A stretch of 64,000 nucleotides of DNA from the NCBI RefSeq assembly GCF_026810445.1, contig NZ_CP113949.1:3348001-3412000 (forward strand). Direction: 5' to 3'. The position numbers and the translations under genes were made by a program. This stretch comes from Pseudomonas sp. BSw22131. GTDB taxonomy: Bacteria; Pseudomonadota; Gammaproteobacteria; Pseudomonadales; Pseudomonadaceae. Positions 44,466 to 53,064 of this stretch are shown piece by piece (the stretch's first letter is position 1; each line of letters starts with the position of its first letter). The notes under the pieces are model-generated. The model was not told the origin of the DNA. It was given only the letters and a program-made list of their open reading frames with translations, and did no database searches.

Positions 44466-45674
44466 ATGAACGATTCCATCCCTACATCCCAAGCCTGGCC
44501 CTCCGGCAGCGATGCCCCAGAACTCAGCAGTATCGATGTGGGTTTCATGGCCCTCACCGACAGTGCGTCGCTGGTGGTCGCTGCCACACAGGGTTTCGCC
44601 CAGCCTTATGGACTCACCATCAATCTGCACCGCCAAACCTCGTGGGCCAGCCTGCGCGACAAACTGCTGAGCGGCGAACTCCATGCGGCCCATAGCCTTT
44701 ATGGTCTGGTATATGCCGCTCAACTGGGGATCGGCGGCCAGGCCAAAGACATGGCCGTGCTCATGGGCCTGAACCAGAACGGGCAAAGCATCAATGTCTC
44801 CCGCGCCCTGCAGGAGGCTGGCGTGATCACTCCTGAGGCACTGGACAAACGCACGCACCAAAGCGACTCAAGATTGACCTTTGCGCAGACCTTTCCCACC
44901 GGCAATCACGCAATGTGGCTCTACTACTGGCTGGCCAGTCAGGGCATTCATCCACTCAACGATGTCGACAGCGTGGTGGTGCCGCCGCCGCAAATGGTTG
45001 CGCATCTTCAGGCGGGCCGTATCGATGGGTTTTGCGTCGGTGAACCCTGGGGCGCCAGCGCCGTGGCTCAGGATCTCGGGTTCACAATGGCCACTTCCCA
45101 AGCCATCTGGCCTGATCATCCGGAAAAGGTGCTGGGCTGCACACTCGAGTTCGTCGAGCACTACCCCAAGACCGCACGAGCGCTGGTCATGGCCGTGCTG
45201 GAGGCCAGCCGCTTCATCGAAGAGAGCATCGATAACCGCCGCAGCACCGCGCAATTGATCAGCGGCAGCGACTACGTGGATGCGCCGGTGGAGTCCATCG
45301 AGTCACGGTTGCTCGGCGAATACGCCGATGGGCTGGGCAATCATTGGCAAGACAACCATCCGGTGCGCTTCCACGGTAACGGCGCGGTCAACATGCCGTA
45401 CCTGTCTGACGGGATGTGGTTCATGACTCAATTCCGCCGTTGGGGTCTGCTGCGCGAGGACCCGGACTACCTGAACGTTGCTCGCCAGGTCCAGCAATTG
45501 GCGCTGTACCGCGAGGCAGCGCAAGCGCTGGATGTGAAGGTGCCAGCAGCCTCCATGCGCAGCAGCCAGCTGATCGACGGCAAGATCTGGGATGGCAGCG
45601 ACCCGATGGGCTATGCGCACGGCTTCAAACTGCACGCGCTGGCCGACACTGCCCCCGCCATCGCTGATCACTGA
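44466..45674 (+). CDS. nasS: NasS nitrate/nitrite sensor (CmpA/NrtA family)
   Basis: The 402-residue protein is of the nitrate-binding NrtA/CmpA family but has no signal peptide, so it is cytoplasmic, as expected for NasS. Known role: without nitrate NasS holds NasT inactive; nitrate releases it. Family stretches include GFMALTDSASLVVAATQGF, HAAHSLYGLVYAAQLG, DGFCVGEPWGASAV and a late WFMTQFRRWG. The ATG at 44466 begins MNDSIPTSQ; a few in-frame codons upstream are less likely. Its leader holds a sigma-54 promoter and an ANTAR-type attenuator. Confidence 0.93.
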   Translation: MNDSIPTSQAWPSGSDAPELSSIDVGFMALTDSASLVVAATQGFAQPYGLTINLHRQTSWASLRDKLLSGELHAAHSLYGLVYAAQLGIGGQAKDMAVLMGLNQNGQSINVSRALQEAGVITPEALDKRTHQSDSRLTFAQTFPTGNHAMWLYYWLASQGIHPLNDVDSVVVPPPQMVAHLQAGRIDGFCVGEPWGASAVAQDLGFTMATSQAIWPDHPEKVLGCTLEFVEHYPKTARALVMAVLEASRFIEESIDNRRSTAQLISGSDYVDAPVESIESRLLGEYADGLGNHWQDNHPVRFHGNGAVNMPYLSDGMWFMTQFRRWGLLREDPDYLNVARQVQQLALYREAAQALDVKVPAASMRSSQLIDGKIWDGSDPMGYAHGFKLHALADTAPAIADH

Positions 45675-45687
45675 GGAGGTCGCCACC

Positions 45688-46263
45688 ATGCTGCGTATCC
45701 TGCTGATCAACGACACCCCGAAAAAGGTCGGACGCCTCAAGGCCGCGCTGGTGGAGGCAGGTTTTGAAGTGATCGACGAGTCGGGCTTGATCATCGACCT
45801 GCCCGCCCGCGTTGAGGCTGTTCGGCCGGACGTGATTCTGATCGACACCGAATCACCCGGGCGCGACGTGATGGAGCAAGTGGTGCTGGTGACCCGCGAT
45901 CTACCCCGGCCCATTGTGATGTTCACCGATGAGCACGATCCGGGCGTCATGCGGCAGGCGATCAAATCGGGCGTCAGCGCCTACATCGTCGAAGGCATCC
46001 ACGCACAGCGCTTGCAGCCCATTCTGGATGTGGCGATGGCTCGCTTCGAAAGCGATCAGGATCTGCGCGCGCAGTTGCATGCCCGCGATCAGCAACTGGC
46101 CGAGCGCAAACGTATCGAGCTGGCGAAAGGACTGCTGATGAAGATGAAAAGCTGCAACGAAGAAGAGGCCTACACACTGATGCGGCGCCAAGCGATGAGC
46201 CGGCAGCAGAAGTTGACGCAGGTGGCCGAACAGATCATCGCCATGAGCGAGCTGCTCGGCTGA
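45688..46263 (+). CDS. nasT: NasT antiterminator (REC-ANTAR)
   Basis: The 191-residue protein has a receiver-like domain (residues 1-120; VILIDTESPGRDVMEQ holds the likely Asp region). A coiled-coil linker follows, then an ANTAR RNA-binding domain (about 128-190: AERKRIELAKGLLMKMKSCNEEEAYTLMRRQAM). ANTAR proteins bind tandem six-base-loop hairpins and prevent termination. Two such leaders lie next to this gene, upstream of nasS and nasA. It starts 13 bp after nasS with a strong GAGGAGG site. NasS is the expected partner that titrates it. Confidence 0.95.
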   Translation: MLRILLINDTPKKVGRLKAALVEAGFEVIDESGLIIDLPARVEAVRPDVILIDTESPGRDVMEQVVLVTRDLPRPIVMFTDEHDPGVMRQAIKSGVSAYIVEGIHAQRLQPILDVAMARFESDQDLRAQLHARDQQLAERKRIELAKGLLMKMKSCNEEEAYTLMRRQAMSRQQKLTQVAEQIIAMSELLG

Positions 46264-46273
46264 AACGCTCTTC

Positions 46274-46289
46274 TGGCCCACGTTTTGCT
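46274..46289 (+). promoter_or_regulatory. Sigma-54 promoter of nasA operon
   Basis: TGGCCCACGTTTTGCT has GG (46275-46276), ten bases, then GC (46287-46288). The start would be near 46300, just before the first ANTAR-type hairpin, the same spacing as at nasS. Confidence 0.72.
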
Positions 46290-46303
46290 ATGTAATCTGC
46301 ACA

Positions 46304-46386
46304 GGTAGCCAACGGCGGTTGCCCCACTCACGACAAAGACGTCGCACTCCCCTCCATTTATGTGGACCGGGCTGCGACGTTTTTTG
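46304..46386 (+). promoter_or_regulatory. ANTAR-type attenuator leader upstream of nasA
   Basis: P1 is GGTAGCC (46304-46310), loop AACGGC, GGTTGCC (46317-46323). P2 is CGAC (46331-46334), loop AAAGAC, GTCG (46341-46344). Both loops show A at 1 and G at 4. P2 shares bases with the 5' arm of the terminator (ACGTCGCA, 46339-46346), so P2 and terminator exclude each other. This is the textbook ANTAR antitermination layout, next to nasT. Confidence 0.82.
46339..46386 (+). terminator. Leader (attenuator) terminator upstream of nasA
   Basis: ACGTCGCA (46339-46346) pairs with TGCGACGT (46373-46380) followed by a run of six Ts. It sits 126 bp before the nasA ATG, inside the leader. Confidence 0.82.
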
Positions 46387-46511
46387 CGTTTTGGACCCAG
46401 AGATTTGGGCCGGGTGGAGCGCCGTGGTTTGGTGCTTCACCTGCAAGACCTGACCCGTTGCTGTGCGAGATCGCCTCGCCCGCCACATTCTTTTGCAGAT
46501 GAGGTGTTTTG

Positions 46512-47723
46512 ATGCATACAAGTTTCTGGAAAGCCGGCCACAAACCGACGCTGTTCGCGGCGTTTCTGTATTTCGACCTGAGCTTCATGGTTTGGTACCT
46601 GCTTGGCCCAATGGCTGTGCAGATTGCAGCAGACCTGCATCTGACCACTCAGCAACGCGGTCTGATGGTCGCGACGCCGATTCTCGCCGGGGCGATTCTA
46701 CGATTCCTCATGGGCATGCTGGCTGATCAACTATCACCAAAGACCGCCGGGATCATTGGACAGGTCATCGTCATTCTCGCGCTGTTCGGCGCCTGGAAAC
46801 TTGGCATCCACAGTTACGAGCAGGCATTGATTCTGGGCCTGTTCCTCGGCATGGCCGGCGCTTCGTTCGCCGTCGCGCTGCCACTGGCCTCGCAGTGGTA
46901 CCCGGCCGAGCACCAGGGCAAAGCCATGGGCATCGCTGGCGCCGGTAACTCAGGCACTGTACTCGCCGCCCTGATCGCGCCGTTGCTGGCCGCCAGCTTC
47001 GGCTGGGGCAACGTGTTCGGGTTCGCACTCATCCCGCTGATATTGACGCTGATTGCGTTTTCGCTGATGGCGCGCAACGCTCCGGAGCGCCCGAAAGCAA
47101 AATCCATGGCTGACTATTTCAAAGCGCTGGGGGACCGTGACAGCTGGTGGTTCATGCTGTTTTACAGCGTGACTTTCGGCGGCTTCATCGGATTGGCAAG
47201 CGCCCTGCCCGGCTACTTCAACGACCAATACGGCCTCAGCCCTGTGACCGCGGGTTACTACACCGCAGCCTGCGTGTTCGGCGGCAGCCTGATGCGCCCT
47301 CTGGGTGGCGCGCTCGCGGACCGTTTCGGCGGCATTCGTACCTTGTCGGTGATGTACGCACTGGCGGCAGTCTGCATCGCGGCGGTAGGTTTCAACCTGC
47401 CAAGTTCATGGGCGGCATTGGCGCTTTTCGTCGCGGCGATGCTCGGCCTTGGGGCAGGCAACGGCGCTGTTTTCCAATTGGTGCCACAGCGTTTCCGTAA
47501 AGAAATCGGCGTCATGACAGGCCTGATCGGCATGGCCGGCGGCATCGGTGGTTTTCTGTTGGCGGCTGGTTTGGGCGCGATCAAGCAAAACACCGGGGAC
47601 TATCAACTGGGCTTGTGGCTGTTCGCGCTACTGGGCGTGCTGGCCTGGTTTGGCCTGATGAGTGTCAAGCGTCGCTGGAGAACCACCTGGGGTTCGGCCG
47701 CTGTTACCGCCGCCCGGGTCTGA
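46512..47723 (+). CDS. nasA: Nitrate/nitrite MFS transporter
   Basis: The 403-residue inner-membrane protein of the nitrate/nitrite porter (NNP) branch of the major facilitator superfamily has about 12 spans. It shows the nitrate signature in GIAGAGNSGTVLAALIAP (first half) and the matching MAGGIGGFLLAA (second half). Arg residues expected in the pore are present (RFLMGMLADQ, LMRPLGGALADRFGG). Its expression should need both the sigma-54 promoter and NasT antitermination in its 210-nt leader. The start is the ATG at 46512, right after a TTG that I reject. Confidence 0.94.
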   Translation: MHTSFWKAGHKPTLFAAFLYFDLSFMVWYLLGPMAVQIAADLHLTTQQRGLMVATPILAGAILRFLMGMLADQLSPKTAGIIGQVIVILALFGAWKLGIHSYEQALILGLFLGMAGASFAVALPLASQWYPAEHQGKAMGIAGAGNSGTVLAALIAPLLAASFGWGNVFGFALIPLILTLIAFSLMARNAPERPKAKSMADYFKALGDRDSWWFMLFYSVTFGGFIGLASALPGYFNDQYGLSPVTAGYYTAACVFGGSLMRPLGGALADRFGGIRTLSVMYALAAVCIAAVGFNLPSSWAALALFVAAMLGLGAGNGAVFQLVPQRFRKEIGVMTGLIGMAGGIGGFLLAAGLGAIKQNTGDYQLGLWLFALLGVLAWFGLMSVKRRWRTTWGSAAVTAARV

Positions 47724-47757
47724 AGATCTATCACGCGTTACACGCCGGAATCAACTT

Positions 47758-49452
47758 ATGAGCTCGCACGCAGACCTGCCGAAAAGCGCCGTAACCGGCT
47801 TGCGACTGACCTGCGCCGAGTTCAGCGCCAGCGGCCCGCGTGAGGAAAACCAGGATGCGCTGAGGCTGGTAACCCCCGCTCCGGCACTGGCGGCCAGCAA
47901 AGGCTATCTGTTTGCCCTCGCCGACGGCGTCAGTCAGTGCGTCGATGGCGGACTCGCCTCCCGCTCGACCCTCCAGGCATTGGCGATGGATTATTATTCA
48001 ACGCCGGAAACCTGGGGTGTCGCACAAGCGCTTGACCGCCTGCTGCTGGCGCAAAACCGCTGGCTGCTGGCCAATGGATTGCTGACCACATTGAGCGTGC
48101 TGGTGGTACGCGGTCGTCGCTTCACGCTTGCGCACATCGGCGACTGCCGGGCGTATCGCTGGCATGCCGGTGATTTGCAGCGCATCAGCGAAGACCATGT
48201 CTGGGAACAACGCGACATGCAACACGTGCTTAAGCGAGCGCTGGGACTCGACCAGTATGTGGTAATGGATTATCTGGACGGCGAATTGCGCGAAGGCGAA
48301 CGCCTGCTGCTGGTCAGCGATGGCGTATGGGCGACGCTGGGCGATGCCGGCATCCGCTCGATCCTGAGCGAACAACACGATCTCGACAGTGCGGTTAAAA
48401 CTCTGGTGAGCGCCGCGCACCTGGCCGGCAGTCAAGACAACGCCAGTGCACTCCTGATTGGCGTCGATCAGCTCGGCGCCGACAGCCTGGGCGAGACACT
48501 GCAGCAGTTGCAGCGATGGCCTCTGCCGCCGTCGCTCAAGCCTGGGCAAGTCTTTGAAGGCTGGCAGGTAGATTCCTTGCTGGCCGACTCACGACAATCG
48601 CGGGTTTATCAGGTACGCGATTCGCAAGACCAGCGCTGGTTGCTGAAAACCTTGCCGACGGCGCTGCAAAACGACCCAGCCGCGGAACAGGCGCTGCTGC
48701 TGGAAGAATGGTTTCTCAAGCGAGTGGCCGGACGTTATTACCCTGAAGTGCATCCAGGCACGCAACGTCAGCATCTGTATTACGTGATGCGTCACTATCC
48801 AGGTCAGACGCTGGCTGAAATCTTCGAGCAGGCCGGACCGCTGCGCTTGCCGCAATGGATAAGCCTGGCGACAGACCTGATCAGCGCGCTGGGTTTGCTG
48901 CACCGTCGGAACATTCTGCACCGCGACATCAAGCCGGAAAATCTATTGCTCGGTGAAGACGGCGCGTTGCGGATACTGGATTTCGGACTCGCTTTTTGCC
49001 CCGGACTGTCGGCGGCGTACCCGAACGAACTGCCAGGTACGCCAAGTTTTATTGCGCCGGAAGCATTCGACGGTGAAATCCCGGAGCGCCGACAGGACAT
49101 TTACGCGGCGGGGGTGACCCTGTATTTCTTGCTCACCGGCCACTATCCCTACGGCGAAATCGAAGCGTTCCAGCACCCTCGCTTCGGCAGTCCTGTGCCT
49201 GCCAGTCGCTACCGTCCCGACGCCCCCGACTGGATCGAGCACAACCTCAGTCAAGCGCTTCAAGCAGATCCCGGAGATCGCTACGAAACTGCGGAGCATT
49301 GGTTGTTGCAGTTGCAGCAGTGCGAACTGACCACACTGAACGCCCGGCCTCGCCCGCTCCTGGAACGTGAGCCGCTAAAGGTTTGGCAGACCGTCGCTGT
49401 GTTGTCGCTGATCGCTAATTTGTTGATGTGGCTATGGCTGATCAAGAGCTGA
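47758..49452 (+). CDS. Fused PP2C phosphatase and serine/threonine protein kinase
   Basis: The 564-residue protein begins with a PP2C-type phosphatase (about 12-240) with its metal motifs GPREENQDAL, FALADGVS, AHIGDCRAYR, LLVSDGVW and GSQDNASALL. A Hanks-type kinase follows (about 268-520) with catalytic loop LHRDIKPENLL, DFG in RILDFGLAF, and GTPSFIAPEAF. The ATP-binding loop lacks the usual glycines (SLLADSRQSRVYQV), but the Lys (WLLKTLP) is there. A C-terminal membrane span (VLSLIANLLMWLWLI) anchors it. In P. aeruginosa a homologue (PA1782, from memory) lies between nasA and nirB, so a nitrate-assimilation role is likely; its targets are unknown. Confidence 0.92.
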   Translation: MSSHADLPKSAVTGLRLTCAEFSASGPREENQDALRLVTPAPALAASKGYLFALADGVSQCVDGGLASRSTLQALAMDYYSTPETWGVAQALDRLLLAQNRWLLANGLLTTLSVLVVRGRRFTLAHIGDCRAYRWHAGDLQRISEDHVWEQRDMQHVLKRALGLDQYVVMDYLDGELREGERLLLVSDGVWATLGDAGIRSILSEQHDLDSAVKTLVSAAHLAGSQDNASALLIGVDQLGADSLGETLQQLQRWPLPPSLKPGQVFEGWQVDSLLADSRQSRVYQVRDSQDQRWLLKTLPTALQNDPAAEQALLLEEWFLKRVAGRYYPEVHPGTQRQHLYYVMRHYPGQTLAEIFEQAGPLRLPQWISLATDLISALGLLHRRNILHRDIKPENLLLGEDGALRILDFGLAFCPGLSAAYPNELPGTPSFIAPEAFDGEIPERRQDIYAAGVTLYFLLTGHYPYGEIEAFQHPRFGSPVPASRYRPDAPDWIEHNLSQALQADPGDRYETAEHWLLQLQQCELTTLNARPRPLLEREPLKVWQTVAVLSLIANLLMWLWLIKS

Positions 49453-49548
49453 AAGACCACAACAGCCGAGCGGCGTAAGCCCACGGCACTCTTACCACGC
49501 TGATCGGACAGCCCGGCTGAACGACGGCAAACACGTTGAGGTGATGGT

Positions 49549-50313
49549 ATGAACGCAAAAGTCTGGCTGGTGGGCGCAGGCCCGGGTGATCCGGAATTGC
49601 TGACATTGAAAGCGGTGCGTGCATTGCACGAAGCTCATGTCGTGCTGATTGATGATCTGGTCAATAAAGCGGTACTGGAGCATTGCCCGCAGGCCCGCAT
49701 CATCGCAGTCGGCAAAAGAGGCGGTTGCCGCTCAACCCCGCAAGCGTTTATCCATCGATTGATGCAGCGCTACGCGCGCCAGGGCAAATGCGTGGTGCGG
49801 CTTAAAGGCGGCGATCCATGCATCTTCGGACGTGGCGGTGAAGAAGCGCAGTGGTTGAGGGAGCACGGCATTGAAGTTGAACTGGTTAATGGCATTACGG
49901 CAGGGCTGGCAGGCGCCACGCAATGCGGTATCTCACTGACATTGCGGGGCGTAGCGCGAGGGGTGACGCTGGTGACGGCGCACACGCAGGATGACAGCAC
50001 GCTGAACTGGCAAGCACTCGCACAAAGTGGCACCACGCTGGTGATCTACATGGGCGTGGCGAAGCTGACGGAGATTCAGGCCCGGTTGCGTGCAGGTGGT
50101 TTGTCGGACCGAACGCCCGTTGCCATGATCGAGAACGCTTCCCTACCCCATCAGCGTGAGTGCCGCAGCTCACTGCTGTCGATGCACGACGATGCGGTGG
50201 CCTTCGAGCTGAAGAGCCCCTCTGTGTTGGTAATTGGCGAGGTGGCAAGTGACGGACAGGCAATCTTGAGTGACACCAGGTTTGCATCGTCGTATCAATA
50301 CAACGCTGGCTGA
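49549..50313 (+). CDS. cobA: Uroporphyrinogen-III C-methyltransferase
   Basis: SUMT methylates uroporphyrinogen III twice to precorrin-2, the route to siroheme and cobalamin. The 254-residue protein has the family motifs GAGPGDPELLTLKAVRAL (residues 9-26), VVRLKGGDPCIFGRGGEEA (about 83-101) and GVTLVTAHTQDD. It is a stand-alone SUMT, not fused to CysG. In Pseudomonas it normally closes the nitrate/nitrite reductase operon, since nitrite reductase needs siroheme; here the reductase genes are absent from the expected place. A terminator follows. Confidence 0.94.
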   Translation: MNAKVWLVGAGPGDPELLTLKAVRALHEAHVVLIDDLVNKAVLEHCPQARIIAVGKRGGCRSTPQAFIHRLMQRYARQGKCVVRLKGGDPCIFGRGGEEAQWLREHGIEVELVNGITAGLAGATQCGISLTLRGVARGVTLVTAHTQDDSTLNWQALAQSGTTLVIYMGVAKLTEIQARLRAGGLSDRTPVAMIENASLPHQRECRSSLLSMHDDAVAFELKSPSVLVIGEVASDGQAILSDTRFASSYQYNAG

Positions 50314-50375
50314 TCACGCTCGCCGTGAACTGGCCAGAGGCTTACCAAACCTTCGCTGCTCAAATTGCAGGCAAG

Positions 50376-50404
50376 AAAAAACCCGGCCAAGGCCGGGTTT
50401 TTTC
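50376..50404. terminator. Bidirectional terminator between cobA and oprF
   Basis: AAAAAACCCGGCC pairs with GGCCGGGTTTTTT over an AA loop, serving both convergent genes. Confidence 0.92.
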
Positions 50405-50418
50405 GAGGCTTGGGCTAA

Positions 50419-51453
50419 TTACTTAGCTTGGGCTTCTACTTCAGCTTCTACGCGACGGTTAACAGCGCGGCCAGCGTCAGTTGCGTTGTCAGCAACTGGA
50501 CGGGTTTCGCCGTAGCCAACCGAGTTCACGCGGTTAGCGCCAACACCGTACTGGTTAACCAGAACTTGTTTAACAGCGCTTGCACGACGCTCGGACAGTT
50601 TCTGGTTGTAAGCGTCAGGACCGACGGAGTCAGTGTGACCTTCAACAGTGGTGGTGGTTTGTGGGTACTGCTTCATGAAGTCAGCGAGGTTCTTGATGTC
50701 GCCGTAGCTGTTAGGCTTGACTACCGACTTGTCGAAGTCGAATTTCACGTCCAGCTCAACACGTACAACTTCAGCAACTGCCGGGCAACCACTTGCATCA
50801 ACGGTAACGTTGGCTGGGGTATCTGGGCACTTGTCGACGTTGTCGCACACGCCATCGTTGTCGCTGTCGGAGCAGACGTCAGCTACTGGAGCTGGAGCTG
50901 CTTCAACTTTTTTGGAGCCGCCACCGAAGTTTACGCCGATACCGACGCTTGGAGCCCACTCGGTGTCACCTTGGTCGATGTTGTACTGAGCTTCAACGCC
51001 AGCACGAGCATAGAAGTTGTCGGTGAAGTACAGCTTGGCACCGCCGCCAACGTTAGCGAAGGTGGAGCGGTTACGACCGCCGCTGCCGTTCTGACCGATG
51101 CTTTGGTCAGAGAAGCCTGCCGATACGTATGGACGCAGCATGTCGCCCGGGTTGTTGAAGTGGTACAGAGCGTCAAGAGCGGTGTTAGCGCCTTTGATGT
51201 TCTTGCCGTCATCGCTACGAACGTTGTGAACTTCGTCGTAGCCCAGACGCAATTCAACGTCGTCGGTCAGGAAGTAGCCAAGCGAGCCGCCGAACAGGTT
51301 GCCGTCGTTCTTGAAGTTACGAGCGCTGTCGAACTGTTCTTTCTTGGCGAAGCCTTCGATCTCGACTGCGCCTTGGCCTTGTGCCAGAGCGCCGAAAGAA
51401 GTTGCGGCAACAATAGTACCAATGGCCAAGCCCAAGGTGTTTTTCAGTTTCAT
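50419..51453 (-). CDS. oprF: Major outer membrane porin OprF
   Basis: OprF is the main structural porin of Pseudomonas and binds peptidoglycan. The 344-residue protein has a signal peptide (cleaved after FGALA near residue 24). An N-terminal 8-stranded barrel region (about 25-180) is followed by a Pro/Ala linker with a thrombospondin-3-like repeat (DSDNDGVCDNVDKCPDTP). The C-terminal OmpA domain has TTVEGHTDSVGPDAYNQKLSERRA, with the Asp and Arg for diaminopimelate binding. sigX lies just upstream, and known biology says SigX drives oprF. Confidence 0.97.
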   Translation of the reverse strand: MKLKNTLGLAIGTIVAATSFGALAQGQGAVEIEGFAKKEQFDSARNFKNDGNLFGGSLGYFLTDDVELRLGYDEVHNVRSDDGKNIKGANTALDALYHFNNPGDMLRPYVSAGFSDQSIGQNGSGGRNRSTFANVGGGAKLYFTDNFYARAGVEAQYNIDQGDTEWAPSVGIGVNFGGGSKKVEAAPAPVADVCSDSDNDGVCDNVDKCPDTPANVTVDASGCPAVAEVVRVELDVKFDFDKSVVKPNSYGDIKNLADFMKQYPQTTTTVEGHTDSVGPDAYNQKLSERRASAVKQVLVNQYGVGANRVNSVGYGETRPVADNATDAGRAVNRRVEAEVEAQAK

Positions 51454-51485
51454 CCGTTAAATCCCCATCTGGTGATTGTAAAGCA

Positions 51486-51533
51486 GTCCCGCATAACGGG
51501 GACAACTCATCGGCAAGTCTATCAGAACTTGCC
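51486..51533. repeat. Two hairpins between sigX and oprF
   Basis: GTCCC/GGGAC around 51486-51503, and GGCAAGT (51512-51518)/ACTTGCC (51527-51533). They lie in the oprF leader and may act on stability, or partly terminate sigX transcripts. Confidence 0.5.
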
Positions 51534-51559
51534 TGCTCGTTAGAGATATTTGCTCCGAG

Positions 51560-52150
51560 TTAAGTTTCGGTAACGCCAGCAAATTTCTCACGTAATTTAT
51601 CAAGTGCCCTTTTGTATCGCATTTTCGTGGCACTCAAGCCCATGTGCATGATGTCTGCGATCTCTTGGAACTCCAGTTCTGCGACGAATCGCAGCACCAG
51701 AATTTCCCGATCAATCGGGTTCACATACACAAGCCAGCGGTCCAACCCACCTTTGTCCTCTGGTTTAGGCGTCTTGTCTTCAGACGCTTCTTCGAGTGGA
51801 TCCAGGCTGAGCGCATCCATTAACCGCCGTTTCCTTCGCTCCTTCCTGTACTGCGTGATGCATTCGTTATACGTGATGCTGTAGAGCCAAGTTTTGAATT
51901 TCGATTTTCCTTCGAAATTTTTCAACCCATACAACACCTTAAGCATCACTTCCTGACAGACATCGTCCGCATCGCGATCGTTCCCTAAATACCGCGCACA
52001 CACGTTAAATAGTGTTCGCTGATAGCGGCGCATCAGCTCTTCGTAGGCCCGCGTCACGTGAAACAGCTCACCGTGAGCGCGCGCCACCAACTCCTCGTCA
52101 GAGAGCTCGCGGGGGTCGTAACGCATAGAGAGCGGTTGGGTCTTATTCAA
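51560..52150 (-). CDS. sigX: ECF sigma factor SigX
   Basis: This extracytoplasmic-function sigma factor controls oprF, cell-envelope lipid and other genes in Pseudomonas. The 196-residue protein has region 2 (YQRTLFNVCARYLGNDRDADD, then FKTWLYSITYNECITQYRKER) and region 4 (FVAELEFQEIADIMHMGLSATKM). The sequence is nearly the P. aeruginosa SigX as I remember it, including the start MNKTQ; that start is a TTG at 52150 here. An ATG at 52126 is the alternative. No anti-sigma gene is adjacent. Confidence 0.95.
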   Translation of the reverse strand: MNKTQPLSMRYDPRELSDEELVARAHGELFHVTRAYEELMRRYQRTLFNVCARYLGNDRDADDVCQEVMLKVLYGLKNFEGKSKFKTWLYSITYNECITQYRKERRKRRLMDALSLDPLEEASEDKTPKPEDKGGLDRWLVYVNPIDREILVLRFVAELEFQEIADIMHMGLSATKMRYKRALDKLREKFAGVTET

Positions 52151-52237
52151 AGCAAGTCGTGCCGACAGTCAGGTGAATGTCCGCCACTCCGGGAACCCCG
52201 AAATTTTGCGGCGGCATACATTAGCAGATTCGCCAGT

Positions 52238-53062
52238 TCAGCGGCTGCTCACTCGCTGCTCGAGAAGGATCCGGTTGGACAAAGAAACCAGCTCCCCTTC
52301 ATCGGTCAACAGTGTGGTTTTCACCGTACCAATCTCTTCAATCTGCCCTTCGACCTCGCCAACACGCACTTGTTGCCCTACCTGGTACAACTCCCGTACA
52401 TAAATCCCTGCCAGTATCTGACCCGCGATTTCGCGGCTCCCCAGCCCCATGGCCAGCGCCACAGCCAGACCAACGGTAATCAATCCAATGACAATCACGT
52501 GGTTCAGCAGGTCGGTTTTCACCTCAAGCTGACTGATCGCGACCGAAATGCTGATGATGATCACCAGCCACTGAGCGATCCGCCCCACGCCGGCTGCGTA
52601 ATCCAGGCCTACGCCTTCTGCCGCGCCGCGAACAATACCGTTGACCAGCTGCGCCAGCAACACGCCCACCAGCAACACCAGAGCAGCCCCGAACACTTTG
52701 GGCAGATACAGCGCCAGCATATCAAGCGTGGCCGACACTCGCTCCAGACCCAGCGACTCTGCCGCAGACACCAGGAAAATCAACAACACAAACCAGTAAA
52801 CAATCTTGCCGATCAACGTCGAGATGGGGACTTGAACACCCGCACGACTGATCAGTTTGGTAAGGCCTGTACCGCCCATCAGACGATCCAGCCCCAGCTT
52901 GGCCAACAGCTTCGACAGCAACGTATCGAGGAGTTTGGCTACGACAAAACCTAACAGTACCACCACCAGCGCCCCGAACAGATTCGGGATGAAGTTTGCG
53001 ACTTTGGTCCACAGCGCAGTCATTGCGGTAACCAGGCTCTGTGTCCAGAGGTCCAATTCCAT
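52238..53062 (-). CDS. cmpX: MscS-like channel CmpX
   Basis: The 274-residue inner-membrane protein has about four to five hydrophobic spans and a small mechanosensitive-channel-type domain near the C-terminus (GLGSREIAGQILAGIYVRELY, then VEGQIEEIGTVKTTL). Conserved TM_helix repeats (FIPNLFGALVVVLLGFVVAKLL and LYLPKVFGAALVLLVGVLLAQLV) are typical of CmpX. In P. aeruginosa cmpX mutants affect SigX activity, so it may sense membrane tension for the neighbour. The start is the ATG at 53062; a TTG overlapping the crfX stop is also possible. Confidence 0.93.
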   Translation of the reverse strand: MELDLWTQSLVTAMTALWTKVANFIPNLFGALVVVLLGFVVAKLLDTLLSKLLAKLGLDRLMGGTGLTKLISRAGVQVPISTLIGKIVYWFVLLIFLVSAAESLGLERVSATLDMLALYLPKVFGAALVLLVGVLLAQLVNGIVRGAAEGVGLDYAAGVGRIAQWLVIIISISVAISQLEVKTDLLNHVIVIGLITVGLAVALAMGLGSREIAGQILAGIYVRELYQVGQQVRVGEVEGQIEEIGTVKTTLLTDEGELVSLSNRILLEQRVSSR

Positions 53063-53064
53063 AT

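Noticed and set aside
51620..52150. ATG at 52126 as the sigX start
   Set aside because: Not excluded, but the TTG at 52150 gives the MNKTQ N-terminus that I recall from P. aeruginosa SigX, so it was preferred.
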